Source: Eleusine coracana subsp. coracana (lineage: Eukaryota; Streptophyta; Magnoliopsida; Poales; Poaceae). From it: a stretch of DNA of 64,000 nucleotides. Each line of letters starts with the position of its first letter. Positions within the stretch are counted from its first letter, which is position 1. The notes beneath the pieces are model-generated. The model was given only the letters and a program-made list of their open reading frames with translations, was not told the DNA's origin and did no database searches. The position numbers were made by a program, and so were the translations under genes. Below, in pieces: positions 63,306 through 64,000 of the stretch. Where the stretch lies: the NCBI GenBank assembly GCA_032690845.1, contig CM064425.1, positions 38,156,240 through 38,220,239 on the forward strand, written 5' to 3'.

Positions 63306-64000
63306 ACAACAACAACAACAACAACAACAAAGCCTTTTTATCCCAAGCAAGTTGGGGTAGGCTAGAGATGAAACCCATGGGAACCCAAAAAAGAAGAGAA
63401 TCACGGTTCCGGCACGTCTATTGCTAGTCTCCAAGCACTCCTATCCATAGCTAGCTCCTTAGGGATATCCCACGCCTTCAGGTCTCTCTTAACCGACTCG
63501 TCCCAAGTCAAGTTAGGTCGGCCTCTACCTCTCTTAACATTAGCATCTCTCTTTAGAACCCCACTACATACCGGCGCCTCCGGAGGTCTCCGTTGGACAT
63601 GTCCGAACCATCTCAACCGATGTTGAACCAATTTCTCCTTGATAGGTGCCACTCCTATCCTGTCCCGGATATCTTCATTCCGTATTCGGTCTCTTCTTGT
63701 ATGCCCGCAAAACCAACGCAACATACGTATCTCTGCTACACTTAGTTGTTGAACATGTCGTCTTTTCGTAGGCCAGCACTCAGCACCGTATAACATCGCC
63801 GGACGAATTGCCGTCCTATAGAATTTACCTTTTAGCTTTTGTGGCACCCTCTTGTCGCATAAGACGCCGGATGCTTGACGCCATTTCAACCAGCCGGCTG
63901 AAATTCTATGCCTAACATCTTCATCGATGTCACCGTCCTTTTGCAACATCGATCCTAAATAACGAAATGTATCCTTCTTGGCCACCAATTGTCCATTAAG
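63306..64000 (-). pseudogene. RTE-type non-LTR retrotransposon (LINE), 3' end
   Basis: A minus-strand frame runs from the window edge to 63401, encoding the C-terminal part of a LINE polyprotein. It includes YLGSMLQKDGDIDEDVRHRI, MLYGAECW, RMLRWFCGHTRRDRIRNEDI, HRLRWFGHVQRRP and a terminal WRLAIDVPEP. After the stop, the 3' tail carries the plant RTE phrase CCAACTTGCTTGGGA and ends in (TTG)n at 63307-63330. RTE elements end in such short repeats rather than poly(A). The frame is open over the 195 codons seen; the RT and endonuclease parts lie beyond the window. Confidence 0.85.

Overview
This is plant nuclear DNA, almost certainly from a grass (Poaceae). I find no host gene. Essentially all 64 kb is transposable elements nested in one another, as in pericentromeric or other repeat-rich grass heterochromatin. 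The evidence is Tat-lineage Ty3/Gypsy pol with an antisense ORF, Athila-like Gag and protease with tRNA-Asp primer sites, chromovirus pol of CRM type, a Cassandra TRIM whose LTR carries 5S rRNA sequence, and an RTE-type LINE. All coding regions are broken, so they are annotated as pseudogenes. The working names Tat-I, Tat-F, A, B, C1, C2, D, E, H, J and S are mine.

Layout. 1-9469: Tat-I (+), with gag, PR, RT, RNase H and IN remnants, an antisense ORF and the first part of its 3' LTR. 9470-27703: C1 (-), an Athila-like element without RT or IN, inserted in the Tat-I LTR. C1 carries a 3.9 kb solo LTR S (13214-17135) and a gag-less chromovirus D (21218-25379). 27704-40200: A (-), a second Athila-like element without RT or IN, inserted in the C1 5' LTR and itself holding chromovirus E (31600-34805). 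40201-40961: the tail of the Tat-I LTR, then an RT piece of Tat-F (-). 40962-48461: B (+), a gag/PR-only element holding solo LTR J (43263-44822) and Cassandra (46492-47255). 48462-54855: C2, a second, 3'-truncated copy of C. 54856-57079: again Tat-I LTR tail, Tat-F RT and the B LTR, now as a solo LTR. 57080-60630: the rest of Tat-F (RT start, PR, gag, LTR). 60631-63305: H, a relative of A. 63306-64000: the 3' end of an RTE LINE (-).

The order C, Tat-I LTR tail, Tat-F RT, B LTR occurs twice. The C target-site duplication (acagg) lies at 9465-9469 beside C1 and at 54856-54860 beside C2. I read this as one tandem segmental duplication with its breakpoint at 48462-48466, two copies about 30.5 kb apart, differing by about 4% in samples I compared by eye. 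Relative history: H, then Tat-F, then Tat-I and B in Tat-F, then C in Tat-I, then the duplication. D and A are in copy 1 only, with an empty site for D in copy 2. E is younger than A. In copy 2, B has collapsed to a solo LTR.

Besides the duplication, the most unusual signal is that several families each carry their own short GC-rich palindrome in many copies. In A it is built on CCGATCGG and occurs at least 16 times, even inside coding sequence. C has 24-base hairpins, J a 12-base palindrome pair, and the Tat-I LTR a tandem CGACCC/GGGTCG array.
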